NCBI GenBank assembly: GCA_049671305.1
Contig: JBATUR010000032.1
Span: forward strand, 1-64,000
Reading direction: 5' to 3'
From: CADCTM01 sp049671305
Lineage (GTDB): Bacteria; Cyanobacteriota; Cyanobacteriia; Cyanobacteriales; Coleofasciculaceae
DNA length: 64,000 bases
Of this stretch, positions 18,274-27,023 are shown in pieces. The number at the start of each line of letters is the position of its first letter. Position 1 is the stretch's first letter. Under the pieces are notes generated by a model that had not been told where the DNA came from, ran no database searches, and saw only the letters and a list, made by a program, of their open reading frames with translations. Position numbers and translations under genes: made by a program.

Positions 18274-18968
18274 CTAGCTCATTATTTCAGGACTTCAATG
18301 AACGCTCTAGAGAGGTAAGCAAATATTTTATTTTTTTGAAAAGTTTGGAGCAGGGAACGACTAAATTAAGTATGGAAGGTAAAGGAGGAATCCCAAAAAT
18401 TCGGGAAATTGACCCTGAGTTAATAAAGACCTTAAAAGCCAGTGGTTTTCTGTTGCTCTATAACCTAGTTGAAGCAACAATGCGAAACGCTATCGAAGCA
18501 ATATTTGATGAATTGCGAGGTAAAGGAGTTTCTTACGACCAAATTAGCCCTAAACTCAAAAGAATTGTCCTCAAAAATCTAAAGAAGCGAAATCCTGACA
18601 AAATATTTTTGAGTATAACAGCTATTTCTCTTGACATTATTACTGCTGGGTTTGATAAACAAGATCTATTCTCAGGCAATATTGACGGGATGAAGATAAG
18701 AGATACAGCGACTGAATACGGATTTTCACACTCGACTGACTATGCTAAAACAGGTCATGGAAGTGATTTAGTAACTATTAAAACAAACAGAAATGATTTA
18801 GCACATGGCTTTAAGTCTTTTGCCGAGGTAGGACGGGATAAAACCGCCGATGACCTTTTAGAAATCAAGAGCAAAGTAACCAAGTATCTAAAACAAATAC
18901 TACAAAATATTGAACAATATTTATCTAATAAAGAATACTTAGATGTATCTACGGGAGGCACTATTTAA
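18270..18968 (+). CDS. HEPN-family nuclease (MAE_28990/MAE_18760 type)
   Basis: A 232-residue, helix-rich protein. The key motif is R-N-D-L-A-H at residues 174-179, the RxxxxH active site of HEPN ribonucleases, within KTNRNDLAHGFKSF. An earlier LVEATMRNAIEAIFDEL helix fits the fold. HEPN proteins of this group are known beside DUF262 proteins. I infer an RNA-cleaving effector in an abortive or restriction-like response. It is coupled to DUF262 by a 4-bp overlap, and its 3' end overlaps that of the convergent methyltransferase by 4 bp. Confidence 0.8.
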   Translation: MTSSLFQDFNERSREVSKYFIFLKSLEQGTTKLSMEGKGGIPKIREIDPELIKTLKASGFLLLYNLVEATMRNAIEAIFDELRGKGVSYDQISPKLKRIVLKNLKKRNPDKIFLSITAISLDIITAGFDKQDLFSGNIDGMKIRDTATEYGFSHSTDYAKTGHGSDLVTIKTNRNDLAHGFKSFAEVGRDKTADDLLEIKSKVTKYLKQILQNIEQYLSNKEYLDVSTGGTI

Positions 18969-20005
18969 GCAAATTGATCAATATGATTTAAGATACTTTG
19001 AGCGATAACTTGACCCAGTTTTACAGGAACAGCATTTCCAATCAATCGCCCTATATGACTAAGTTTTAAAGGTTCATCATGGGCTACAAATTCGTAATCG
19101 GCGGGGAAAGTTTGGAGCAAGGCTGCTTCTCTAAGTGATATAGCCCTATCTTGTTCGGGATGTCCAAACCGACCGTTTCCAAAACCAAAACATTGAGTAG
19201 TGATCGTTGGACTCGGTTTATCCCACTCCATTCGACCGTACACCCCTGGATAGGTTTTACCGCTTTTTTTGAGGTGGCATTTAGCAATTAAGTCCTTAGA
19301 CCAATCTCGCCAAGTTCCTCCAGGTTTGGAAGCACGAATACGGCGCAGATTTAGATCAGAAAGTTTACTACATTGATGAACTCGATCTGTTTTAGAAGCT
19401 TGACCTGCAGCAAGAGGTTGAAGATGTTCAATAGTCTTGCGTACTGTTTCATATGTTTCTACTTTATAAGTAGAGGAAATTAAATTGATTTTACCAAATT
19501 TTGAGGCTAGTAAAACTAAACGCTTTCGAGATTGAGGAATACCATAATCTAGACAGTTTACCTCATAGGTTTCAAAGTAATAGTTCAAATTTTTTAATTG
19601 AAACATAAACTCTTCAAGAACGGGATGATGTTTCAACTGAAGAACATTTTCCATTGAAACAATCTGTGGCTCACATTCTTCTATCAGACGTGCAAAATCT
19701 CGCAATAGCTTCCACCTCGACTCTTTATCGTTGTAGCGTCTTGAGTAACTTGAAAACGGTTGACAAGGAGCACACCCGGCTAAAACTTTTATACTACTTC
19801 CAGAAAAATACTCTACTAAATCTGAACCACTAACATCTTCTACATCTTGCCGTATAAATTTCGCTTTATTATTGTGTTCATATGGAAACTTACACGCTGG
19901 ATCAATATCGTACCCGGCTTTAACTGGAAGACCTGCTTGCTCAAACCCATGAGTTAGCCCTCCAGCACCACAAAATAGATCCACTGCGGAGATTCTACCA
20001 GTCAT
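18965..20005 (-). CDS. DNA cytosine-5 methyltransferase
   Basis: Methylates cytosine C5 in a specific DNA site using SAM. All main motifs are present in its 346 residues: I DLFCGAGGLTHGF (9-21), IV GCAPCQPFSSYS with catalytic Cys81, VI SMENV (Glu119), VIII QSRKR (158-162) and X GNAVP (323-327). The target recognition region is about 200-270; its site is not predictable. GGGAGAG precedes the ATG. It converges on the DUF262-HEPN pair with overlapping stops, which suggests it marks self DNA for that module. It appears complete and active. Confidence 0.93.
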   Translation of the reverse strand: MTGRISAVDLFCGAGGLTHGFEQAGLPVKAGYDIDPACKFPYEHNNKAKFIRQDVEDVSGSDLVEYFSGSSIKVLAGCAPCQPFSSYSRRYNDKESRWKLLRDFARLIEECEPQIVSMENVLQLKHHPVLEEFMFQLKNLNYYFETYEVNCLDYGIPQSRKRLVLLASKFGKINLISSTYKVETYETVRKTIEHLQPLAAGQASKTDRVHQCSKLSDLNLRRIRASKPGGTWRDWSKDLIAKCHLKKSGKTYPGVYGRMEWDKPSPTITTQCFGFGNGRFGHPEQDRAISLREAALLQTFPADYEFVAHDEPLKLSHIGRLIGNAVPVKLGQVIAQSILNHIDQFA

Positions 20006-20152
20006 TCACTCTCCCTTACTCGGTATGCCATATATAAACCAACAGCTTAGACTAGCGCATTTGCATAATGACTACAAGATAAAGTCATACTAATGCAGAG
20101 AACGATCCTAAGCACTAACCCCCAAGAACTCCCCCACCCACCTAACAAACAA

Positions 20153-20311
20153 CTACAACGCCAACGTAGGACGACGATCGCTTCCACCTAACTCCTTCTC
20201 CAACTGCGCCGCCAAAGCCAGTATCGTCGCCTCAGCCGACGGACGCCCCACCAACTGTACCCCCACCGGCAAACCCGTCGCCGCATCAAAACCAGTCGGT
20301 AAAGCGATCGC
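20153..20311 (-). pseudogene. Remnant of amidase 3' end (duplicate copy)
   Basis: These 159 bases match 21226-21384, the last 52 codons and stop of the intact amidase, with about 8 mismatches by eye (about 95%) and no gaps. The frame is kept, ending GGSDRRPTLAL and a stop. There is no 5' part. The match ends exactly at a HIP1 octamer (20304-20311). With the intact copy it brackets the xisH/xisI cassette. Confidence 0.92.
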
Positions 20312-20374
20312 CTAAACTAGTTTTGACTCTTTCGTAGGCACCAGTGCGATCACTATCATCCTCATAGTCTAAGC

Positions 20375-20698
20375 TTAGGCAGTTGCAGCAGTTTGCTCTT
20401 CAGGGAGAAATGCCAGAACAATTTGCTCTGGTGGGATACCTGCGGCAATTAAATCTTTAGTAATTCCTTGTTCCATGCCGTCATATTCCACCCAAACCTT
20501 ACCCTCACTCAAAGTCACATAAATCAAATTTCCCCTTACCCGCCGTCCTCTGTCCCAACCCACCTGCATCAGCGCATAGCGATTTTGCACGTCGTCAAAT
20601 ACTGTATCAAGTCGAATATCGCCGTGAGAAGGTTTGAATTGAGCGTATCGTTGAATGACCTGCTTTACAATGTTCCGCTCTCTCGTGGTGGTATCCAT
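20375..20698 (-). CDS. xisI: XisI family protein
   Basis: XisI is named from the factors that control excision of the fdxN element in Nostoc, but stand-alone copies are common in cyanobacteria and their role is unclear. The 107-residue protein has the family pattern: IVKQVIQRYAQFKPSHGDI near the N-terminus, YALMQVGWDRGRRVRG, and DGMEQGITKDLIAAGIP followed by IVLAF. The gene appears intact. It overlaps the end of xisH by 34 bp, the usual arrangement. Its XisH partner is broken by a stop codon. Confidence 0.88.
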   Translation of the reverse strand: MDTTTRERNIVKQVIQRYAQFKPSHGDIRLDTVFDDVQNRYALMQVGWDRGRRVRGNLIYVTLSEGKVWVEYDGMEQGITKDLIAAGIPPEQIVLAFLPEEQTAATA

Positions 20699-21129
20699 CG
20701 CTTTACCTCTTGCGCCTCTACATCTACAATAAGCAATTTCATTGGTAGCTCACGCATCACCAACTCACCAATCGGTTCGTTGAAAATCCCGTCAAAGGTT
20801 GTCTGTGCAACAGCAAGATACAATTCACGCTCTGGATCGATCTGTTCTAGAAGTAGCCGATAAAGAACATATTGACCAATCGCTTGCTCCAAATCAGCAA
20901 TTGCCGAGTTGCCTCGAAATTATTTAATTTCAACTGCAATTTGACTACTGCCGCGTCTAGCACCGATAAAGCCTCCTGCAATACCGTTGAGGGCATCTGA
21001 TGTTGCTGCCAAGTCTATAAAGAGAAATCGCTCACCATACGATATGACATAAGGATCGTCCGTGATTTCCCAACCCTCCTTGATGAGAGCTTGCCTGATG
21101 ATGTTATGAATTGCATCTCGTTGAGGCAT
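20665..21129 (-). pseudogene. xisH: xisH with one in-frame stop codon
   Basis: XisH is the partner of XisI and has an endonuclease-like fold. Reading from MPQRDAIHNIIRQALIKEGW at 21129, the protein runs to QIAVEIK and then meets TAA (20922-20920, read on the minus strand). The same frame goes on as FRGNSAIADLEQAIGQ to the normal end, RWIPPRESGTL. At the stop the family normally has a residue such as Ser, so one base change explains it. No frameshift is needed. Unless the stop is read through, only a 69-residue N-terminal fragment is made. Confidence 0.88.
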
Positions 21130-21225
21130 GACTGAGTGGATCACAAGGAGTAACTAGCTTATGGTACGCTACGCGATCGCATAAGAGCAGCAGCTAGCTG
21201 ATCGCTCATACTAAAATTCAAACAC

Positions 21226-21384
21226 CTACAACGCCAACGTAGGACGACGATCGCTTCCACCTATCTCACTCTCCAACTGTGCCGCCAAAGCCAATATCGT
21301 CGCCTCAGCCGAAGGACGCCCCACCAACTGCACCCCAACCGGCAAACCCGTCGCCGCATCAAAACCAGTCGGTAAAGCGATCGC
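21226..21384. repeat. Direct repeat flanking xisHI (copy inside amidase gene)
   Basis: This is the intact-gene copy of the 159-bp duplication; its partner is at 20153-20311 in the same orientation. It spans the last codons and stop of the amidase and also ends at a HIP1 octamer (21377-21384). The interval between the copies is 914 bp and holds xisH, xisI and short flanks. Confidence 0.92.
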
Positions 21385-22635
21385 AGGCAACCCCGATGCA
21401 TTAAACGGCGGACAAGGTGCAATCCAATTCACAATTTTTTGCAAAGTCTCAGCAGGACTCAAATCCGCCCACTCGCCCACCCGAATCGCCCCATGCAGAT
21501 AAGTCGGCAACACCAAAACATCATAAGCCTCAAAAAACATGACAATCCGCCGTGCCAATATCTGCATCTGCGAAACCGCTTGCAAATATTCCCCAGCCGT
21601 CCCCGACTGCCCTGAAATCCAAGCATTCATCGGACTTAATGCCTCTTTCGGCATCCCTGTTGAAGCAATTCCCGCCTGCCAAATCTTCGTAAACGGTTCA
21701 ATTAAATCACTACAATCTGGACAACCAGGCTCCACAAAATGTCCCAATTTTTCTAATCTTTGCACAGTTTCTAAAACACTTTGGCGACAAATTTCCGACG
21801 CTTCGCCAACAGGTTGCATGGAAGTTGAAAAAGCAATTTTTAAACGATTTGGCGTTAACTTACTTGCTTCTAAAAACGATGTCTGCGGAGTCGGCAACCA
21901 ATAAGGATCACCCGTTACATAACCCGACATTACATCCAACATTGCCGCCGCATCTGCCACATTCCGCGCCAAAACGCCATTACTGGCAATGCCATTTTGA
22001 TAATCACCAACCGGTGCGTAAGTGATCCGCCCCCGTGATGGCTTAATTCCCACCAAACCACAACAAAAAGCTGGTCCCCGCACCGATCCCCCAGCATCTG
22101 AACCTTGAGCAATCGGTGTCAAACCTGCTGCCACTGCCGCCGCTGCGCCACCACTTGAGCCACCAGGAGTATAATCTAAATTCCAGGGATTGCGGGCAGC
22201 AGGAAAGCCAGGAGGCTCAGTATAAGGCAAAGAACCCCATTCGGAGGTCGCAGTTTTGCCGAGAATTGTGAAGCCTGCCTGTTTAATTAGCATCACCACA
22301 CCATCATCATAAGTGGCGATTTTATCCCTTAAAAAAGGTGTCCCATAAGTTAAATGAATCCCTGCCACCGCGTTGAGGTCTTTTATGGCAATTGGCACAC
22401 CAAAAAACGGCGGTAGTTGGGACTTATCTTTAATTTTTGCCAGTTGTTCAGTTTTCGCTTTTGCCTCACTCAGCGCCTGCTCACCAGCCACGGTAAAATA
22501 ACAACCTAGTTGTGAATTTAAGCGCCCAATTCTCTCTAAGTAAAGCTCAACTAATTCCAGTGGTGAAACTTCTCCTTGGCGGATTAATTGGGCTTGTAAA
22601 AGAGCTGGTGCAAAAGCTAAATCAACTGGATTCAT
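21226..22635 (-). CDS. Amidase signature family hydrolase
   Basis: Hydrolyses an amide bond; GatA-like enzymes share the fold, but the substrate here is unknown. The Ser-cisSer-Lys triad is present: Lys in VPIAIKDLNAV, and the two serines in GGSSGGAAAAVAAGL and GSDAGGSVRGPA. Its 469 residues are a normal length. It probably is not GatA, since no gatB/gatC is near and the C-terminal half (SGYVTGDPYWLPTPQ, FFEAYDVLVLPTYL) fits the generic amidase family. The 3' end is duplicated downstream, beyond the xisHI cassette, so the present 3' end may have been exchanged or rebuilt. Confidence 0.88.
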   Translation of the reverse strand: MNPVDLAFAPALLQAQLIRQGEVSPLELVELYLERIGRLNSQLGCYFTVAGEQALSEAKAKTEQLAKIKDKSQLPPFFGVPIAIKDLNAVAGIHLTYGTPFLRDKIATYDDGVVMLIKQAGFTILGKTATSEWGSLPYTEPPGFPAARNPWNLDYTPGGSSGGAAAAVAAGLTPIAQGSDAGGSVRGPAFCCGLVGIKPSRGRITYAPVGDYQNGIASNGVLARNVADAAAMLDVMSGYVTGDPYWLPTPQTSFLEASKLTPNRLKIAFSTSMQPVGEASEICRQSVLETVQRLEKLGHFVEPGCPDCSDLIEPFTKIWQAGIASTGMPKEALSPMNAWISGQSGTAGEYLQAVSQMQILARRIVMFFEAYDVLVLPTYLHGAIRVGEWADLSPAETLQKIVNWIAPCPPFNASGLPAIALPTGFDAATGLPVGVQLVGRPSAEATILALAAQLESEIGGSDRRPTLAL

Positions 22636-22744
22636 AACTTAACCTGAATTGCAAAACGGCTGTCAAATTAAAGTAGCAATTAAATTGTATCAACTCATAA
22701 ATATTAAGCAACAAAATAAAAACTGTTTGGTGGCTTAATATCTC

Positions 22745-23575
22745 TTATTTATGATTATTATGATCATCCTTCAAAATACCATCTTCCAAATAAGCAATGC
22801 GATCGGCAACACCAATAATTCTTGGATCATGTGTCACCATCAACACCGTACAACCTCCATCTTTAGCCAGACGGCGCAGCAACTCAATTACGGCATGACC
22901 ATTTTGGGAGTCTAAAGCCGCCGTTGGTTCATCTGCCATAATCAAGGGTGGATTGCCCGCTAAAGCCCGTGCGATCGCTACACGTTGTTTTTGACCTCCA
23001 GACAAATTCGCTGGCTTTTGATGCGCTTGCAGACCCAAACCAACCTGTTTTAGTAATCCTAACGCTTGCAATCGAGCTTGCGCCCCACGAATGCCTTTAA
23101 GATTGAGTACAACTTCAATATTTTCTGCCGCCGTCAGTGCCGGAAATAGATTAAAATTTTGAAAAATAAAGCCGATATTAGCTTGTCGAAACTGCGCCAA
23201 CTTGGCACTAGATAACTTAGTGATTTCTTCTCCCAACAAGTTTACCTTGCCCGATGTCGGCGTCAGCAGTCCAGCCAAAATTGATAATAAAGTCGTTTTA
23301 CCTGATCCAGACGGTCCCATTAACAGGTGAATATCACCTTGTTTGATCTGCCAATTAATGCCTTGTAGAACTTGAATACGCTGTTGCCCTGAAAGGTAAG
23401 TCATCCCTACCCTTTGAGCAATGATGGTTCCTGTGTTAGCTTTGTTTACACCAATTGAGACTTCACCCCGGTTTCGTTTTTTTGTAAACACAATTAAAAT
23501 TTCAACAGCATTGATCTTCTTGAGTTTTAACGACTTCAATTGTAAAATCAAGGTAGGTTGTGCCGCTGTTATCAA
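22745..23575 (-). CDS. ABC transporter ATP-binding protein, DevA/LolD type
   Basis: The ATPase has Walker A GPSGSGKTT, Q-loop FIFQNFNLFPALTA, signature LSGGQKQRVAIARAL, Walker B PLIMADEPTAALD and the switch His in VMVTHDPR. These resemble the MacB/LolD/DevA group that works with DevBC-type exporters or efflux pumps. I see no permease or membrane-fusion gene beside it. The first 50 or so residues (basic, Lys-rich) are not typical and the true start may lie downstream, near the TGTIIAQRVGMTYL segment, but no better ATG is evident. It follows modBC on the same strand by 44 bp. Confidence 0.82.
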   Translation of the reverse strand: MITAAQPTLILQLKSLKLKKINAVEILIVFTKKRNRGEVSIGVNKANTGTIIAQRVGMTYLSGQQRIQVLQGINWQIKQGDIHLLMGPSGSGKTTLLSILAGLLTPTSGKVNLLGEEITKLSSAKLAQFRQANIGFIFQNFNLFPALTAAENIEVVLNLKGIRGAQARLQALGLLKQVGLGLQAHQKPANLSGGQKQRVAIARALAGNPPLIMADEPTAALDSQNGHAVIELLRRLAKDGGCTVLMVTHDPRIIGVADRIAYLEDGILKDDHNNHK

Positions 23576-23619
23576 CTGTCCATTGCTGTTGGATACCTTC
23601 TTTTAAACTAGATTTTACT

Positions 23620-25428
23620 TCATTCTGTTAATAAAATCAGCCGCTTTGGCTCTAAAGTAATATACCAAGGCAGCGGTCGCTCTCTAATAATCTCCCATTT
23701 TTCTTTAAATACTTCTGCCTGTAAATGATAGTCTTGTGAATTGATCGGAGCAGAATTCAGCTTGAGATATAAGGTCATTCTATGAGGAGTTTCAACGGTA
23801 GCTGTCAGCCAACAAGGAAAAGTATTTTGAGCTAAATTATCTGTGGTAAAAGTTATCTGATGAGCACGAATTCCTATATAAGAAAGTGAGGCGGGAATCG
23901 ATTCAATGACTTGTAAACTTACACCCCAATCACTTGCTTGCAGTTGTTGATTTACCATAATAGCGCGAGAAAAGTTCTTGCAACCAGTTAATTTAGCAAC
24001 TCGCACTGAGCTAGGGTGTTCAAAAACCTGTTGTTTAGCATTATAAGCGATCGCTTTTCCTCGTTCCATTACTAACAAATTTTGACAAATTCGATAAGCT
24101 TCTTCTAAATTATGTGTCACAAATAAAGTAACGCCTTGATAGCTCGCCAAAGTCGCAATTAATTGCTGTTCTAACTGACTGCGTAAGTGTGTATCTAATG
24201 CTGAAAATGGCTCATCTAAAAGTAATATTTCTGGTTGACTTGCCAAAGCCCTAGCTAAGGCTATCCGTTGTTGTTGCCCCCCCGAAAGTTGATGAGGATA
24301 TCGGTTAGCATATCCCTGCAACTGTACAGAGGCTAATTGTGCTTCTATTTGTTGTTTGATTAGTAATTTTGGCGTTTTTTTAGGCAAGCCAAAAGCAATA
24401 TTTTCAGCTACAGTTAGATGAGGAAATAAAGCATAATTCTGAAATAAAAAACCAACTCGGCGTGAACGAATGGGAAGATTAATTCCTTGTTTTGCATCAA
24501 ATAATATCCGTCCGTTTAAGACTATACTACCTGTATTTGGCGTTTCTATACCTGCAATACAGCGAAGAATCAAACTTTTGCCAGCACCAGAAGCACCTAA
24601 CAAGCCTAAAGGTTGCTGATTGTTGCTAAAGTTTATATCTAATTGAAAGTCAGCAAGTTGTTTGGTAATTTCTACAATTAATGAGTAGTTATTAAGCATT
24701 TCTCCTGATTTTAGTAGAAACTTATAATCTAGATCTAACTGTTCATAATTAGTCTCAGTTTTTGCCTGCCTGCCTCTAATTTCTCGCCAAAAATTAGCCA
24801 ACCAAATGCTAGATAAAGAAATGCAGCTAATTACTAATGCCCAAAACCAAGCTTCATTAATTGTTCCCGCTTCCACAGCAAAATAAATTGCCATTGGAAT
24901 TGTTTTCGTTTGTCCTGGGATATTTCCTGCAATCATTAAAGTAGCACCAAATTCGCCCAAGGCACGAGCAAAAGATAGCGTAGTTGCAGTGACAATTCCA
25001 GGAATTGCTAGAGGCAATGCAACTCGCCAAAAAACAATCCATTCAGTTGCACCAAGGGTTCTGGCAACGCATAATAAATTATGATCAATTTGTTCAAAAG
25101 CTCCCAATGTAGTCTTATACATTAAGGGGAAAGAAATAACGATGGCAGCAATGACAGCACCATACCAAGTAAAAATTACACTAATATTAATTAGATTTAA
25201 TAATTTTCCAAGCACTCCGTTATTGCCAAATATAAGTAGTAATAAAAATCCGACCACAGTTGGCGGAAAAATTAAAGGTGAAATAAATAAACCCTCAATA
25301 AAAATTTTAAATCTGCCTTGATATCCGAACATCCAGTAGGCAGCCAAAATCCCCCAAAAAAAAGTAAAAAATGTTGAGAATAAGGCGATTCTGAGTGATA
25401 TACATAAAGGAGAAAAGTCAAGTTGCAT
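23620..25428 (-). CDS. modB: Molybdate ABC transporter, ModB-ModC fusion
   Basis: One polypeptide carries the permease and the ATPase of molybdate uptake. Residues about 1-215 form the ModB permease, with the EAA-type loop CVARTLGATEWIVFWRVALPL and several membrane helices. Residues about 240-602 form ModC: Walker A LGASGAGKS, signature LSGGQQQRIALARAL, Walker B EILLLDEPFSALD, then a C-terminal TOBE-like region. Fused modBC genes are known in cyanobacteria. The start lies 65 bp after modA, so the two are probably an operon (modA-modBC). It supplies molybdenum for nitrate reductase and, where present, nitrogenase. Confidence 0.93.
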   Translation of the reverse strand: MQLDFSPLCISLRIALFSTFFTFFWGILAAYWMFGYQGRFKIFIEGLFISPLIFPPTVVGFLLLLIFGNNGVLGKLLNLINISVIFTWYGAVIAAIVISFPLMYKTTLGAFEQIDHNLLCVARTLGATEWIVFWRVALPLAIPGIVTATTLSFARALGEFGATLMIAGNIPGQTKTIPMAIYFAVEAGTINEAWFWALVISCISLSSIWLANFWREIRGRQAKTETNYEQLDLDYKFLLKSGEMLNNYSLIVEITKQLADFQLDINFSNNQQPLGLLGASGAGKSLILRCIAGIETPNTGSIVLNGRILFDAKQGINLPIRSRRVGFLFQNYALFPHLTVAENIAFGLPKKTPKLLIKQQIEAQLASVQLQGYANRYPHQLSGGQQQRIALARALASQPEILLLDEPFSALDTHLRSQLEQQLIATLASYQGVTLFVTHNLEEAYRICQNLLVMERGKAIAYNAKQQVFEHPSSVRVAKLTGCKNFSRAIMVNQQLQASDWGVSLQVIESIPASLSYIGIRAHQITFTTDNLAQNTFPCWLTATVETPHRMTLYLKLNSAPINSQDYHLQAEVFKEKWEIIRERPLPWYITLEPKRLILLTE

Positions 25429-25493
25429 AGTATTTGACTATCTTAATACTTTGTCTTTTCTAATAGACAAATAATTAAAGATAAAAGAATAAT

Positions 25494-26324
25494 TTATTGA
25501 ACATTTATACCAAATCCATACTTTTCAAATCTAACTTTTGCCTGATTGCTAGACAATAATTGCAGGTATTCTTTGGCAGCGGCAACGTTTTTACTACTTT
25601 TTAGTATAGCGACTGGGTAGACAATAGGAGAATGTGAGTTTTCTGCTATTGCTGCTATTTTTATTTGCTGTGATATTTTCGCATCTGTTAAGTAAACAAT
25701 ACCCGCATCAGCATTGCCACTGGCAACTGTAGATAGTACCTGACGAACATTATTACCCAAGACAAGTTTGGGTTTGACTTGCTCTAAAATGCCTAGCTTT
25801 GTTAAGACTTCTTCAGCATATTGTCCCGCTGGCACACTTCTTAATTCTCCAATAGCAATTTTTTTAATTTTAGAATCTGTTAATTGACGGAAGTCGCTCA
25901 GTCCAACTGAACTTTTTGGTACAATTAAAACCAGGCTGTTAGTTAGTAAGTTGCGACGAGTTTCCTTTATTAGTAAATTCTTGGCGTCTAAAGCATCCAT
26001 CTGTTTTTTAGAAGCAGAGATAAAAATATCGATTGGTGCACCGTTTTCAATCTGTTGCTGTAAAGCACCGGAGGCTCCAAAATTATAGGTAATGTTCTTA
26101 TTAGTTTGAGTTTGATAAAGAGGTTTAACTTCTTCAAGAGCATCTTTTAAGCTAGCAGCGGCAGAGACAAGTAAGCTAGTATTTGTTTGAGAAAATTGAT
26201 TACAGCTCGCTGTAGTTATTAAAACAAAAGCCGTAATAATTAGCCAAGTTAGGAAATAGAATAGTTGTCGCTGCTGAGGACTGAATTGATGTTTAGATAA
26301 TCGTAGTTTACTAATTTCCAACAT
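25494..26324 (-). CDS. modA: Molybdate-binding periplasmic protein
   Basis: ModA captures molybdate or tungstate for the ModBC transporter. The 276-residue protein has a membrane segment with a lipobox-like LITTASCNQ near residues 34-42, so it may be a lipoprotein. The ligand-binding domain shows the family markers VSAAASLKDALEEV, NFGASGALQQQIENGAPIDIFISA and a C-terminal half with SGNADAGIVYLTDA. The ATG at 26324 gives a long N-terminus before the signal segment; a start nearer the hydrophobic stretch is possible. Confidence 0.93.
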   Translation of the reverse strand: MLEISKLRLSKHQFSPQQRQLFYFLTWLIITAFVLITTASCNQFSQTNTSLLVSAAASLKDALEEVKPLYQTQTNKNITYNFGASGALQQQIENGAPIDIFISASKKQMDALDAKNLLIKETRRNLLTNSLVLIVPKSSVGLSDFRQLTDSKIKKIAIGELRSVPAGQYAEEVLTKLGILEQVKPKLVLGNNVRQVLSTVASGNADAGIVYLTDAKISQQIKIAAIAENSHSPIVYPVAILKSSKNVAAAKEYLQLLSSNQAKVRFEKYGFGINVQ

Positions 26325-26525
26325 TCACTCTTCTGTTGATAGCACTAAATATAAAGTATAATTGTTGACATTGCTTTTTGTAGAAAAGTACTAAGAAAAC
26401 ATCACTACGATTACGACAAAACTTAAGCCTCAGATTTAGCCATGCTCTTTATCGCCCAATCTTGGTAAGCTAGAACAAATAGACCTAAGCCGATAGGATT
26501 ACCAAATCCTTAAAGAGAGAACACT

Positions 26526-26753
26526 GTGCCACATACGATTGTTACAAATACCTGCGAAGGCGTCGCCGACTGTGTTGATGCTTGTCCCGTTGCTTGTATC
26601 CATGAAGGACCTGGCAAAAATGTCAAGGGTTCTGATTGGTTTTGGATTGATTTTGCAACTTGTATTGACTGTGGAATTTGCATCCAAGTTTGCCCAGTAG
26701 ATGGCGCAATTTTGGCAGAAGAGCGACCAGAGTTGCAAGAAACTCCTACTTAA
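26526..26753 (+). CDS. Bacterial-type ferredoxin with two 4Fe-4S motifs
   Basis: A 75-residue soluble electron carrier beginning at a GTG codon (26526), as MPHTIVTNTCEG, with AGAGAG upstream. Cysteines cluster as C-x6-C-x3-C-x3-C in the first half (CEGVADCVDACPVAC), and as CIDCGICIQVCPV in the second, which is the normal C-x2-C-x2-C-x3-C pattern. It resembles 3Fe-4S/4Fe-4S or 2x4Fe-4S ferredoxins (PsaC-unrelated) found throughout cyanobacteria. The longer Cys spacing in the first cluster suggests a 7Fe-type ferredoxin. A hairpin terminator follows. Confidence 0.9.
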   Translation: MPHTIVTNTCEGVADCVDACPVACIHEGPGKNVKGSDWFWIDFATCIDCGICIQVCPVDGAILAEERPELQETPT

Positions 26754-26762
26754 GCAAGAGTT

Positions 26763-26806
26763 CTTTAGATCGCACTTATCAGTTTACTAGAAGCTGCGAT
26801 CTAAAG
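26763..26806. terminator. Terminator hairpin after ferredoxin gene
   Basis: Stem CTTTAGATCGCA / TGCGATCTAAAG, 12 bp perfect, with a 20-base loop. It lies 9 bp after the ferredoxin stop and is followed by AGTTTAAT. A following 200 bases before alr hold no gene. Confidence 0.6.
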
Positions 26807-27023
26807 AGTTTAATACTAGCTTTGGGATCATTTTTTTTGCAGGCAGCACCATACATCAAGCTGTATTACTTTTTTATGATCATTTAATCACCATTAACCA
26901 TTAAACAATTAGAATAACTACAAAAAAGTGGCTTTTTGTCAGCCGCAAAAGTAAAGTGCAATAAACTTTATTACTTTTTCTAGACCTATAGTTTGTTTAA
27001 TGTGTGATCAAGGAGTGAGGATA

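Noticed and set aside
20665..21144. Frameshift in xisH
   Set aside because: The frame is the same on both sides; it is one in-frame stop.
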